This document shows positions 45,245 to 57,265 of a stretch of DNA of 64,000 nucleotides, one piece after another. Where the stretch lies: NCBI GenBank assembly GCA_033964015.1, contig CM066922.1, positions 25,538,961 to 25,602,960 of the forward strand. The letters are read 5' to 3'. The notes below the pieces were generated by a model. That model was not told the origin of the DNA and made no database searches. It was given only the letters and a program-made list of their open reading frames with translations. Origin of the DNA: Scolanthus callimorphus (lineage: Eukaryota; Cnidaria; Anthozoa; Actiniaria; Edwardsiidae). Numbering within the stretch: position 1 is the stretch's first letter; the number at the start of each line of letters is the position of its first letter. The position numbers were made by a program, and so were the translations under genes.

Positions 45245-47149
45245 TCAACTTCTTGTGTGCCCAAACCTTTGAATATGGATCTGTAGGCTCTCATTGGATG
45301 CAAACGTTTTGTCGCATTGAAGACAGCGATGCAACTTATCAACATGTACCTGTGAATGCCTTTTAAGTGAGTCTTTGCGCGGGTATCTCTTGCCACATAC
45401 TGAGCATTCAAATGGCTTCTCCTTGGTGTGAGTAACCACATGTCTTTTGAGGTTGTCTTTCTTTACAAATGTTTTATCACATGTAGGACATTTGTATGCT
45501 TGGTTTCTTGACAGTTGTATATGATTCCAATTGTGTTGATTGTAATCCTGTTCATTGTCAAACTGCTCGTTGCATTTTTCGCATTTTAAATGATTGGCAA
45601 AGGTCATGGAATAACCCGTAGATCTCAACTGCTGCAGTCTGTGAGCAATCGGTGCCACCCTTCCTTGAGTGACAAAGGTTACTGCACCCTGGCTCTCGAT
45701 ATCACTACCTACCCCACTCATCTGCTGAGAGTCAGTGCTCAATTCCCCCTGACTCTGATTATCACTGCCCTCTCTATCTTCTCTTGGGTACATATTTCCA
45801 CTTGAACTCTGAACCATGCCCTGGGAACTCATGCTTTGCATATTACATACATGTAAGTCACTTAGGAGTAAACTTTCAGAACTGCATGTTGAAGTATCCT
45901 GACCACTTAACTTTAGATATGTTCCATTTTCGCCACCTATGCCATCAACTTCCATAACTTCTTCTAAAGGTGCCCCGATATTATCATCACTGTGAGTTGC
46001 ATATAAAGATAGGTTACCTCCACTAGGTCCTGGTACTGGCAGTTCTCCATTACCCTCGCTGCAAGTTGCATATAAAGATAGGTTACTGCCACCAGACCCT
46101 GGTACTGGTAGCTCGTCCTTATACTCACTGCACGTTGCATATAAAGATAGCTTACTGCCACCAGCCTCTGGTACTAGCAGCTCACTGCTACCCAAACTTT
46201 TGACATCTGTGATCATGACTTTTGGTGAGTCATTACTCCTCACTTCCTGCCATGTTTCGTTGTTACTAACATTTTCTAACTGGAAATTACTTGTCTTAGT
46301 TGGGATTGTAGCGGAGCTTGTATTGCTAAATGCAGTAGCAAAGCTGGCTCCAGCAAAATGTCTAGTGTCACTTGGGATAGGGTTGTTTTCAGATGTACAG
46401 ATGGCCAATGCCCATCGAAGTAATGCTTCTAGAGTTTTCCTGTCTCCCACAGCATTCAAGTCAGTTTCAGTTGATGTGTTTGTCACTGTATCCCTGCGGA
46501 TGACATCATCTTCGGTCTGTGTTCCAACAGAACAGCATGCTCCTCTGTTGCCATGGTAACTCAAGATGCCAGAAACTGTAGCCTGAAAAGTGTAAGAGGA
46601 AAATTATTAAGGAATAACTTCTCTGAAGCAGGGTTCTTACATAATAGGCTAAAAAATAAATGGTAACCCTTTTTAGTCACAAACAGCTGCAAGATTTTTA
46701 TATGCAGAGACTAACTTTTCATCTCAATTTTGCAGTCTGGTTGAATGAATGAATGTTGTTATTTGTTATTTGTTTGATTTGCTAGAGCGGACCTCTATAT
46801 ATACATGACCCCACAAGCAGCATCGCTTTAATTTATTATCGTGTTTAAATAAATATTATTGTTATCATTATTATTAACAGGTACCTATCTGGAAAAAAAC
46901 TGCATGTGTTTGCATTTTACCCCTAAAAGGTACCAGAGGCCTGATTTTAAATCATAAAAGGTACGTCAAGCACCCCTGCTGCAAAAATAGAGGAGTCCCC
47001 ACCCCCCCGGATTTTCCCCTTAAAAGCTGGGGTAGTTCAAGTACCTTATTTTGCTGTACACTAGATTCTTGTGTATGATCGCTGTAATAAACAACTGTTT
47101 CTCCTGATTTTAGTGTGCAAGAGTACCCTGGGGTCACCTCTCTCTCCAT
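45245..47149 (-). CDS. Four-finger C2H2 zinc-finger protein (paralogue 2)
   Basis: Paralogue of the gene at 36962-38767 with the same structure. The ATG exon is 47149-47045 (starts MEREVTPGYSCTLKSGETVV) and the large exon is 46582-45245, joined in phase 0 (QQNK|ATVSGIL), giving 480 aa. Residues about 169-237 are three tandem 23-aa repeats with core VPGSGGSNLSLYATCSE; the paralogue has two, which explains most of the length difference. Fingers fall at about 369-389, 400-420, 428-448 and 455-476, with Cys/His ligands intact in all four. A TGEKP-like linker (HTKEKP) joins fingers 2 and 3. A non-coding first exon with donor at 48804/48803 lies upstream and is conserved with the paralogue. Role unknown; a sequence-specific transcription factor is the family expectation. 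Confidence 0.87.
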
Positions 47150-47178
47150 TGCTGCAAATAATAAAATAAATCAATGTC

Positions 47179-47370
47179 TTAAGCCCCATTTACACGACAG
47201 AAAAGTTTGGCACGGCTCGGATAAAAATGGTTCTTGGACTACCTTGCCGGTCCAGCTCTGACAAAATGTAATACGGCAAGGTCATTTACACAGCGCAAAT
47301 ATACCGGAGCCGTGCCATTAAGTTTGGTTCCCTTACCACTTTTTATCCGTCATGTAAATGAGCCTTTAAT
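47179..47370. mobile_element. 192-bp MITE
   Basis: TTAAGCCCCATTTACACGAC faces CATGTAAATGAGCCTTTAA. It lies about 30 bp upstream of the zinc-finger paralogue 2 ATG exon. Confidence 0.7.
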
Positions 47371-48120
47371 AACTACTGTACACCTGTCAACTCTTATTGA
47401 ATCTCCCAGTTTCCGGGATGGAACCCCAAATCTCAAGATTTTTTAGCAAAAATATTATATGATTCAGTCAGAAAGGGTTCAGAAAAACATTGGAAAAATG
47501 GAAGTGGAAGATGATAGGCCACATGCCAGGGCTGGAAATTAAGGGGAACAAAACAGGTTGCATTTTGGAAAATAGGTTTTCCTTTACACTTCGGGTAATG
47601 TGCTATGTTCTGGTCGGCAAGGATAAAGTGCTTTTGCAGACAACAGTCAACATTTCTAAATATCATTGCAGATTCGCGGGAATTCATCCTCTCAATCTTC
47701 AGCTATAATTTGAACGTAAGCATTGCGTTGAGGCATCAGCATCATATTACACACCACATGGGTTTCTTGCGTCAAAATCATCAAAATCTATATAGTAACG
47801 GGCTTATGATGCAATGACGCTCAACTGAAATTCTAATCGGGTTGCGGCAGAGGTTTTTCCCGAGTGCAAATCAAAACAACCACCTGACATACCAGACACG
47901 CAAGCAACTTAAAAGACTGACAGAAAAAAAACCTCTGCTAGCAGGGTAAATGCAGGAATGGCGTTGTATATTCGGCGGTATTCCACTCAACCTTCCCATC
48001 GTGCACTGCGTTTACGTAAAATGTTGATTTGATTTTCTGTAGCATGGTATAAAATAGTTGTACAATGATTTCTCATGGCATACTGCAGAATATCCCACTT
48101 GTCACTTGTATTTTCTAAGC

Positions 48121-48496
48121 ATATAGAGGGGGACATTGGGGTTGGCGGTTCCGCGGTTTTGGCAGTTTTTATTTGCGTTTTTTTTCGGTTTTCTTCAATT
48201 TTCAATGCGGTTTCACGGTTTTTAAAAAGCCTGCGGAGCACGGTTTTGACATTTTTCAATCACGATTTTTCGGATTATGTCACTTTTTAATGCGGTTTTA
48301 CGGTTTTAAAATTTCTACAGAGCACAGATTTTTCTGCTATGACCGCCTTCTACTCCCGTCACTTTTTCTAAAAGAAATCTAATTTGTGAATTTCGGTTTC
48401 GGTTTTGATACGATTTTGTGAGCGGTTTTGCGATTTTGATGTAATTTTTGGGCGGTTTTGCGGTTTCTGTACCTCCCCAATGTCCCCCTCCATATA
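48121..48496. mobile_element. 376-bp MITE with GCGGTTTT repeats
   Basis: ATATAGAGGGGGACATTGGG faces CCCAATGTCCCCCTCCATAT; the interior has many GCGGTTTTGCGG words. In the leader intron of zinc-finger paralogue 2. Confidence 0.75.
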
Positions 48497-48803
48497 CACT
48501 CGCCTGGTGGCTTGTGTGTATACCAGAAAATACAAGTGACGCGTTGGATATTTTGCAGTATGCCACTCAAATGCATTGTATAACTAGTATGTATATGCCA
48601 AATACAACATGCCGGCGAACAGTCGAAAGAGAGAAAAGAGAAGCATTTGGGTTGGCAAGTCTAAAGGGACAATGGAGGAAATTTGTTGAGGCCTTTTTAT
48701 TTGGCAAGTAGGCGCGAAGAAGACAGATAACATGAAAAAAATATCCACAACCATATACTTATACATTAGATGTTTAAATGTATCCATTGAATGTCTATAG
48801 CTT

Positions 48804-48920
48804 ACCTCCTGAAATATACAAAATACGCAGAATTTTCTTTACTTTTTGCTATGTTGTTCGAAGAAGCCAGCTCATTTCAGCGGTTCTGCTTGCGGGCTCA
48901 TTTCTAAATGTAGTTCCCAG
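48804..48920 (-). other. 5' UTR exon and promoter-proximal region of zinc-finger paralogue 2
   Basis: On the minus strand a donor (CAGGAG|GTAAGC) ends a stretch that aligns with 41231-41350 upstream of the other paralogue, including an ATACAAAATACGCAGAA block in plus orientation. An acceptor (..ttatttgcag) directly precedes the ATG exon at 47149. A spliced leader exon is therefore likely. The 5' limit is approximate. The stefin start codon lies only about 340 bp away on the other strand. Confidence 0.55.
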
Positions 48921-49255
48921 GCTTTGTCTTACTGATTCCAGTACAGGCAGCCCAATCAGAAAATGTTATAAATTTGAAGAAAATGTATGTTTATTTATGT
49001 AAAAAAAACTATATCTATCTATCGGGCAAAGTACTCGAAGAGAGTTACAAGTTCAATCTATGGAATGCTCAATTTTAAGTGCGTTTCCTCCCTATCACAT
49101 AGTACTTTTGGCGGGCATCCTGTGGAGTCGTGCTGCTCAGTCGCTCATGAAATTGAAACGCTCGTGATTGTCTTGTGACTTTGTTCGATCACACGCTACG
49201 ATCTGTGCCACCTTGGAAGTCTTTGTAAAGAACCTGCATTTGACCTATAAGCATT

Positions 49256-52200
49256 ATGAAGTGTGGGGGGACAACACCGGCTAAAGAAGCGAACAAAGAA
49301 ATTCAAGCAATTGTTAATAAGGTGCGTTTTTCTTTCACGAAACTAGCTACTTCTTTCTCGATGGCAAAAAGCAACTGAGCTTAATGTGATCTCGATTGTT
49401 ATGTAGAATCCAGTGGAAAATTGTTCGTTTGCACGTTTGCACGCCTTGCTTTTATGGAGCGAAGTAAGAATAGACGAATGTGCCACTGGATTCTCTCTGA
49501 ACTATTGCCAAAATCATTCGCGCGTGCTATGAAATTCTTCTAGTTTTAGGGCTGGGTGGGACGCCTAGGGGGGTACTCGGATATAAAAATGACGGGGGGG
49601 GGGGGGGGGGGGGGGGTTCCGACGTATTTATTTGGGTATGAAATTTGTAGTAAAAGTAATTTTTGGGTTGAAAATTCTGACAGGCTAGTTGATCATCAAG
49701 ATACTGCCTTAAGCTGTAGCTATTTCCAGGAAACATAATGGACAGGTGGTGACAGGCAAAGAAAAAAGACAAATGACTCTTTGTAATAAGAGAAGCTAAA
49801 AAAGTTTTTTATTTTGAAATACATAAACAAGCAAAAGCATAAAGCGGAAATGTCCGACGTTTCGGCGTCATCATGGCCACAGGTGACCCAGGACAATTGT
49901 TTGTGTACTACAACATCGAAGTATTGACAGTAATATAGTGTTTATATGGGGATTGTGGTAAGGGATGTTTGGACCTGGAAATTTTTAGGAAATTATCAAT
50001 AAATGTTACTGAAACTTACCATGTTGTTAGTTGTGGTTGTCCTTGATGCTCATGTGAAGTTTCACGGATTTATCTGCAATCCGCCCCCCATACAGAGAGA
50101 AAGCCAAGGTGGGAGGCTGAAGCCAAAAATCGGACCGATCGGCAGAACGCACTTCGAGACGGATTTTTTCACAAAATTCGAATTCCACAACCAAACAAAC
50201 ACACCACGATCGTAGATATACATGTTACCGACGCAGCAAAATCAATAAATATCCTGCAGTTACATACGTGAAGGTAGCAGACCCCGTTAAACTCGCACGA
50301 CCCCCTTTTCAACTGTCGTTAAAAGTCCGGTGTACGCACAGCTTGGACAACCAAAATGGCGGCCGTTAAAAACAAAATGGCGGCCGTTACCAAAAACTCC
50401 CCAAGGGGGAGGGGGACCTAGCGCAAACTCATGCAAATCAAATTGTGCGACTCTAAAATAAATCCATTACCTCCCGAACAAAGGGATTTATTTTTTTTAC
50501 TGGAGAAGAATGGATTTGTAGCAATTTTGGCCTAAGGAGCAGCCGCTCGGCTAGTTTGCGCTAGGTCCCCCTCCCCCTTGGGGAGTTTTTGGTAACGGCC
50601 GCCATTTTGTTTTTAACGGCCGCCATTTTTGTTGTCCAAGCTGTGCGTACACCGGATTTTTAACGACAGTTGTAAAGGGGGTCGTGCGAGTTTAACGGGG
50701 TCTGCTACCTTCGCGTATGTAACTGCAGGATATTTATTGATTTTGCTGCGTCGGTAACATGTATATCTACGATCGTGGTGTGTTTGTTTGGTTGTGGAAT
50801 TCGAATTTTGTGAAAAAATCCGTCTCGAAGTGCGTTCTGCCGATCGGTCGATCGAGCCGATTTTTGGCTTCAGCCTCCCACCTTGGCTTTCTCTCTGTAT
50901 GGGGGGCGGATTGCAGATAAATCCGTGAAACTTCACATGAGCATCAAGGACAACCACAACTAACAACATGGTAAGTTTCAGTAACATTTATTGATAATTT
51001 CCTAAAAATTTCCAGGTCCAAACATCCCTTACCACAATCCCCATATAAACACCATATTACTTCAATACTTCGATGTTGTAGTACACAAACAATTGTCCTG
51101 GGTCACCTGTGATCATGGCGCCATTATCAAGGGTAGTAAATTAATTGAATTTACAGGTCATCTATAACCCAAGGTTATGACCATTGTCTCTTTTTGTTGG
51201 GTGAGCTACAGCGGGTGTTCTGCCCTGTAAAGAGCATTCCCAGAGGACACCATTGTGTTCAGCTCTTCTTTGTTCTACTAAACAAAAGCTTTTGTGACAC
51301 AGCTTGTGAGTTGTTTTAGGTTCGTACATGGGAGAGCAGCCGCTTCAACTAAATACATAAGTTGTTGGAACAGCAAGACCTTCCTTCCCCTCACAATGTT
51401 GAGCGGGAAATACATGTAATACTGGAAATATAATTTTGAACAACATTGAAGGGAGGACAGGGAGAGTGTGTTTTCTCTGCAAAGTGTTCCAACATTTTGC
51501 ATTTGATTGTAGCTCCTATAGAGGCCCTGTATCTTCAAGTATGGAGTGCCAGTTTTTAATCAATCTAAGTTTTGAGATAATGAAGATTCATCTTTCCAGG
51601 AATATGATAATTATATTTTTGTTTTGGCAAAGAGATCAAGGTGAGAGCTTTATTCGTGAATTATTCATGTAAAACTGTATTCCCTTTGTTCCTTCGAGCA
51701 TAATTAATCAATGCCAAGAATGGTTTAGTGACGATAGTGTGGGTAAACAATATTATTTGATTAGCTTTTCGACCTTGTTATTTGCTTTTATAAACGCAGA
51801 TTGAGCTTGATCGGGGGTCTTTCATCCAACGACTTGATCAGATTAAGTCTTGTCACTGAATAATAGAATATAGTTTATACCTTATACTATCACATCACAT
51901 CGGTATTAAAATGACAATACCACGGGGCTGACTCTCTCTGACTAAATATTGTTCACCTTGTTTCCTGAGCTTTTGTAATTGTTGTATGTTTACTGTGTTT
52001 ATTTTTATGTATGATTACTGATGACAGCCGACTTTTCGGCTCACTTTTTCCTTTGCGTATTATAATATACTGTCTCTCGAGAGAACAAATTTCCTCTAAA
52101 ATGTTAAATCTAAAAAGAAAACCGTAAAAATCACCCGACCTGCATTATAGACTCAACCTGCATCCAACCTGCACCTGACCTGCAACCTGCGACCTGCAAA

Positions 52201-55200
52201 TTAGACCCTCCGTTTGTTTTGGCAATCTTCGGTGAAGTTCCAGCGAGGATCGAGCCTAGAGATTCCCTGCTAGCAGAGGCCTCTAGTGAAATGTAGAGAA
52301 AAGAGGCCTTTAGCAGGAAACCCAAGAGACAACAACAAGTTATAATTTATAAGACTTAGAACAGTGATGAACTTGGGGTCTTAGTGTATAGCGCTCTCAG
52401 TTGACGGACGGTGTAAGTTGCAGGGTGCAGGGTGCAGGGTGGGTTTTATAAAAATACCTTAAAATATTGGAACTTTGAGAAATACACACGAGCCGAAAAA
52501 ATCCTGAAAGTGCTTGGTCCTTCATCGTTGACGTTTCTTTTCACATTCCTTTAACGTAACAAAATAAAAGCCCCTCATAATGTGCTTCTGAGTTTCAATG
52601 CCATATGTTCCTAATTAGCCAGTTAAAAAGTGCCAAGCGCCCCTCTCTTATTTCATCTTCTGTCGTTTAGCGGAAATGCCTCACATTCGCATTCAAAACT
52701 TATCGGAAAACTTAATTTACCGGGATCGATAGAGCATGTCTCAATGGTCTTGGGAACTTCACGGTAGTTATCGGGCCCCAGAATAATAATCCAGACAAGT
52801 TAGCTTTTTGTCACGCGTCTGGTTCACGTGTTCGAGAGACACCTAAGCCCGCTACTATAGAGATTTTGATGGATTTGACGTGGTGTTCCTGTTATTGTTA
52901 TTTTAGACAACACTGGCGATAAGCAGAACAGCATTTTTACCCCCGGGGGGGTTCTTCACATGTCGACCTGATAGGGGTGCTCGTCGTATTTTTTAGGGGT
53001 CAAAATCGAATCTCAGGTATTTTTTAAGGGGTATCGGAGAAACATTGTGGCTTTCACTAATAAATGGTATTTTTTAGGGGTACGCAAATGAATGAAAAGG
53101 TCACAAACCAAGTAAAACGTTTTCTTTCTTCTTTGTTCATTTATAGCTTTAAAATAAGCTTGTTTTGAGATGAGAAACAATAAACAATAACAAAAAAGGT
53201 TTATTGTTGGTATTTTTTAGGGGTCATTTTGTTTTATAAGGTATTTTTAGGGGGTGGATTTTTTTATGTCTTGGTATTTTTTAGGGTATATTTTCCGATG
53301 TCCCGACGAGCACCCCTATCACTCTTTACATGGGAGAACCCCCCCCCCCCCCCCGGGATTTTTACGATACTTCACGCTGTACTTGCACGGAAAGTTTATT
53401 AATACAACATTTCAGGATTTTTTCGGCTCGTACGCGCGGAGCGTGTGTGTGTTTTGCCGGATTGAAAAAATGCAAAGTTCCATATTCTAATTTATATATT
53501 GTTGTATTTATTTGTTTTACAATACCCACCCTGCACCCTGCACCCTGCAACTTACACCGTCCGCTCAGTTATCTATATTACACAATCGAGTATTTCCCAG
53601 CGAAGAACAGCAAGCACTCAGGCCAAGCGATTTCAATTCCAGAATCAGATTGGCAATGATGCTCTTTAGCGAGTTGATACCAAGGACTAAAGATTTGATC
53701 TTCATTTTCTTCCGAGAGAGAAACACAAGCGCCGACTGGAAAACAGAACTCGACTTGCCAAATCTCGTTGGCATAAGGGCGAAAATATCATTAAAGCAAA
53801 ATAATTGGTACAGACATTGAATCTGCACTTCTTAAAACACAAAATCTGGCCCTTTAAGTTCCTTAAACACGACAAAATAACCGCTAAACAGGCCAGAAAG
53901 TTATCCTCTTTATCGTCCACCATTTCTGAAGTTGTGAACATGATAAAGCCACGCGACCTGTCACTCATCTTGACTGGCTTGACCAATGGCATTTCTCGTC
54001 CTCTCAGTGAACGAGTAACAAAGTCCAAACAATGGTCCTCTTGCAGGCTCTCCCTTTCTCCCTTCTCAGAACCTCTTGCGGCCCTTGCTATTTCCAGTTT
54101 TTGCTTCCCCTTACTCCCTCCCCTTCTTTTTTAGAGCCGCTATGCAGGCTACATCCAAGCTGACTGAAGACTTTGGTGACAGCTCCAGGAGTGTAGTCCC
54201 AATAATTCCCACTCACAAAGCATGCTGACCTTCGTTTGACTTTTTCCAGCTCTGATATTTAAGCTGCACAGTGTAGGGATCCCAGCAGCTGGAGGTATAT
54301 TCGAGTAGGGGTCTCACAATCCCAAAGTAGGCAGTTTCTTTGTTCTCTGGGCTGCACGTGGATAGATTACATCGCAGCAGCCTTAACAACTTGTTAGCAC
54401 GATTAACAATGTCCTGGACATGAAGGTTCCACATGAGGTCATCACATACTGTTATGCCTAGGTATTTGGTATTACTTAACAGATTCCAGAGCAGTATTCT
54501 CAAGAGCGTACAGGTTATAGATGCTGTTTCAAGTTTTCCTGGAGATTCTCATCATACTTTGACAAATTAATAAGCTTTCGAACAGTTATTTTTGTTTGGT
54601 TATCTTATTTTCATTTTCATTTTCAAAACCAAAACATAAACACCACGGCATGCAATGCAATGCATTATAGAAAGGTGTAATGGGCCTTTAAGGAACACTT
54701 TCGTCAGGGGTTACTTCAAGGTTAAAATGGTAGGAATGACCGTTGGAAAGCCCATAGACTGCTTGCAGCCCCTTCTTCAGCGAATGTTCATAAATCAAAG
54801 TGGTGGGGATTTGAACCAGTGTTTACCTGTGGGTAAGCAATTTGACTGTTAGTTTCATCCTAAGGGGGAGGCCATTGGATGTCTGCCTTGCCCTTTGCCC
54901 TGGGGTGAGGATTTTTGACAATGAGTTTGCTGGCAGGGGGTTTTCCAGGGACACGAAAAAGTGAGTGAAAATACATTTTGAAATACTTTACAGTACCTTG
55001 AACTCTTGATGTTGATTTCATTGCCTTTTTATATTAGTGCTAACCTGCACACAAAGTGACAGATGATCATGTAATCCCTTCCCTTCGGAAATTTGATCAT
55101 GACAACAAATTAATAGCCCTGGGTAAGGATTTAACCAAGTTGTGACAAAGAACTTTGGCCTGAGGGTAGGGTCAATTTGGCCACCAATAAAAACAAAATG

Positions 55201-56542
55201 TGAAATCCAGAATTTCAGGAACAAGCTTCTTTTTACACATTCGGCCAATGAGGTACCAATTATCTCAATCTTTTTTGGTATTTGTTGGTCATTCTTGAAA
55301 CATTTTATCAAATCTCAGTCAGAAGTCGGGGAAAAGATTTAAAGTGAGGCTTAAAAAGTGACCAACGTAGCACCCCCACTACACAGGCTATTGTTTTACA
55401 ATTATATGAATTATAAACATTTCCAATATAATAGTAAGTTGATGCATTTGATAGATCAGCAAAATCTCTAAGACCATGTTAAATCAGTCTGTCAGCTCAA
55501 TCCATAGTTCAGAATTAGCAAAGATTGAGCTGTACTATTGGCTGCGTAGCCTGAGTATCAGGCAGAATTTAATTTTTCCAAGAGAAAATGAAGGAGGAAA
55601 AGGGAAACGAGGAAGGGCGCTATCTTCAGGTTATTGCCGGACTGAGAAATTGACTGAGCGAGTTGATTCCCAGGAGATTTACGGTGAAAACCGGGAGACT
55701 GGGAGATTTGACTCAAAACCGGGAGTCTCCCGCGTAAACCGGGAGAGTTGGCAGGTATGCTAACCTCTCCTCCCCACAAAGACATGGACATACACTTATT
55801 CAGAAAAGGTTGCACCGTCACAACTGCCAACCTTGGACAAGTGAAAACCAGGAGATAGGGGAAAGTGTTGTCATAACCTTGTCTCAAAAACCCCAAAAAA
55901 ACATTGCTTGCTTAAAATCTTGAGGTTTTAATGCAGAAATTGACTGTGCGAGTTGATTTCCCGGGAGATTTACGGGAGTCCCCCACGTAAACCGGGAGAG
56001 TTGGCAGGTATGCTAGCCTCTCCTCCCCACAAAGCCATGGACATACACTTATTCAGAAAAGGTTGCACCGCCACAATTGCCTGTTGTAGGCCGCAGTGTG
56101 TCATGGGAGAACTAGGAAGAACTAAATTATTGTGTTATCCAGTACAAAATTTGTTGCAACTGATGTAGTCTATTGTAGAATCATTTGGTGTGAATTTGGT
56201 GTAAGCAGGGTGATAAGTATGACTATTTATCGTAAAAACCAGTATCCATGATTCTGTTTTGGTAAACCCATTTCCTCAACCCATGTTGCATTGCAGGCTA
56301 CAAGGGACAGCTGTGATGGTGCAACCTTTTCTGAAATTGGTGTATATACAACATACAATATGTATTTATGCAAAAGAAGTTTTTAGATTAGGTTTGAGGT
56401 CTTAAATGCACCAATTTACCGAATCCATGTTATATTTTAGGTAAGAGATAAAGCAGAAAAAAAAAATGGGTCACCATATCCAGAATTCGAGGCAACTCAT
56501 TACAAGAGCCAAGTTGTAGCAGGGACCAACTATTTTGTCAAG
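49256..56542 (+). CDS. Stefin (cystatin A/B) cysteine-protease inhibitor, exons 1-2, exon 3 not found
   Basis: Cytosolic inhibitor of papain-like cathepsins (cystatin family I25, stefin type). Exon 1 is 49256-49321 (22 codons, MKCGGTTPAKEANKEIQAIV). Exon 2 is 56441-56542 (34 codons) and contains the reactive loop QVVAGTNYFVK, a perfect QxVxG motif. The conserved N-terminal glycine (Cys-Gly-Gly) is present and there is no signal peptide, as expected for stefins. Both introns are phase 0, at codons 22 and 56, exactly where human CSTB is split. Exon 3 (about 42 codons, the second hairpin loop) was not recognised up to 64000 and should lie beyond the window. Intron 1 is 7.1 kb and carries a giant palindrome, nested TIR elements and a LINE fragment. 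The gene is head-to-head with zinc-finger paralogue 2. Confidence 0.9.
49868..51122. repeat. 1.25-kb palindrome, arms about 550 bp, spacer about 115 bp
   Basis: 49868-50430 is the reverse complement of 50547-51122 at high identity. Each arm carries AAAATGGCGGCC motifs, the word CAACATG followed by a GTAAGT donor, and the same open frame (MLLKLTMLLVVVVLDAHVKF). In stefin intron 1. Confidence 0.88.
52403..53562. mobile_element. 1.16-kb TIR element, interrupted
   Basis: GGACGGTGTAAGTTGCAGGG faces CCCTGCAACTTACACCGTCC. TTTCAGGATTTTTTCGGCTC at about 53412 mirrors the left arm at about 52490. A (GGTGCAG)n run lies in the TIRs. Contains the insertion at 52941-53357. Confidence 0.75.
52941..53357. 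mobile_element. 417-bp MITE with 8-bp target duplication, nested
   Basis: CCCCGGGGGGGTTCT … AGAACCCCC-run-CCCGGG ends, flanked by ATTTTTAC at 52933-52940 and 53358-53365. The interior repeats GGTATTTTTTAGGGG. Fragments with GGTACCTTTTAGGGG occur near 43530 and 46920. Confidence 0.85.
54213..54503 (-). mobile_element. LINE reverse-transcriptase C-terminal fragment
   Basis: The frame reads TKYLGITVCDDLMWNLHVQD, then NRANKLLRLLRCNL and FGIVRPLLEYTSSCWDPY, the thumb and post-domain 7 region typical of jockey/CR1-type non-LTR elements. No upstream catalytic FADD box is nearby, so it is 5'-truncated. In stefin intron 1. Confidence 0.85.
55650..56081. repeat. Two-copy direct duplication, about 255 bp apart
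   Basis: GTAAACCGGGAGAGTTGGCA then GGTATGCT and CCTCTCCTCCCCACAAAG recur at about 55730-55830 and 55985-56081 with small differences. Related to the CATACCTGGCAAC family. Confidence 0.7.
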
Positions 56543-56629
56543 GTATATATATTATTTAAAGTGGATATTGACTGTTTGAAGTTCATGTGTATCTTAGCCC
56601 TGATAATCATACCAATTAAGGGATTTATT

Positions 56630-56665
56630 ATTATTATTATTATTATATATATTTTTAATTTATTA
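56630..56665. repeat. (TTA)n/(TA)n microsatellite
   Basis: Simple tract just after stefin exon 2. Confidence 0.85.
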
Positions 56666-57029
56666 ATTAATTGCATCATATTTAAATGCAATACAATGAC
56701 TGGAAGCAGCGAGGTGGTACTCAAAACCGTCACATGCGTGTTTTGCGACATATTTTCTTTACTTATAACGTTTTGCATTTGGCTATTTTGTACTATCGTT
56801 TATAGAGAAATACGTCGAATTATCTACTTTTCGACTGAATTTGATAAATATTTCTGATAATATGAGCAATTTTATCTCCTTACCGGGTGGGGCCTGGTAA
56901 CTAGTCAAACGCAAGATTCCTTTCTTTTGCAAAAAAAATCCACTTGCACTCTCTCAATATCAAAAATTCGAACGGTACATAACAGTTGGAAAAATCACCA
57001 GTCACAACGTTTATAATATATACCTTTCT

Positions 57030-57265
57030 TTTAAAAATGCCATTTTCAAGTGTTTCAGATAACACCCGACTTTGTAGGTTCAAATCTAGTGAGCCTTTGA
57101 CAGTTAAGTTTGCTGCGTAGTCAATCACAATCGTGTGAGCCAATCGGATCCTAGTTCAGTTCACTCCTTTGGCTTGTTTTTCGAGACATGTCGCAACAGA
57201 CATGTCGCACTAGGCGAAACTAGGAAAGGATCTGATTGGCTCACGATTTTGATTTACTACGCTTG
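57030..57265. mobile_element. Eroded relative of the 3376-3668 MITE
   Basis: Shares GTTTCAGATAACACCCGACTT, GACATGTCGCAACAGA and GGATCTGATTGGCTCAC in the same order; the right terminus is lost. Confidence 0.55.

Noticed and set aside
50613..50987. 124-codon frame in the palindrome as a protein gene
   Set aside because: The same frame appears in both inverted arms simply because they are copies. It begins at the proposed splice donor and reads antisense to the candidate leader exon.
53512..54134. Plus-strand frames of about 100 codons and a 108-codon minus frame
   Set aside because: No recognisable domain, no splice context and no conservation evidence; adjacent to a decayed LINE. Left unannotated.
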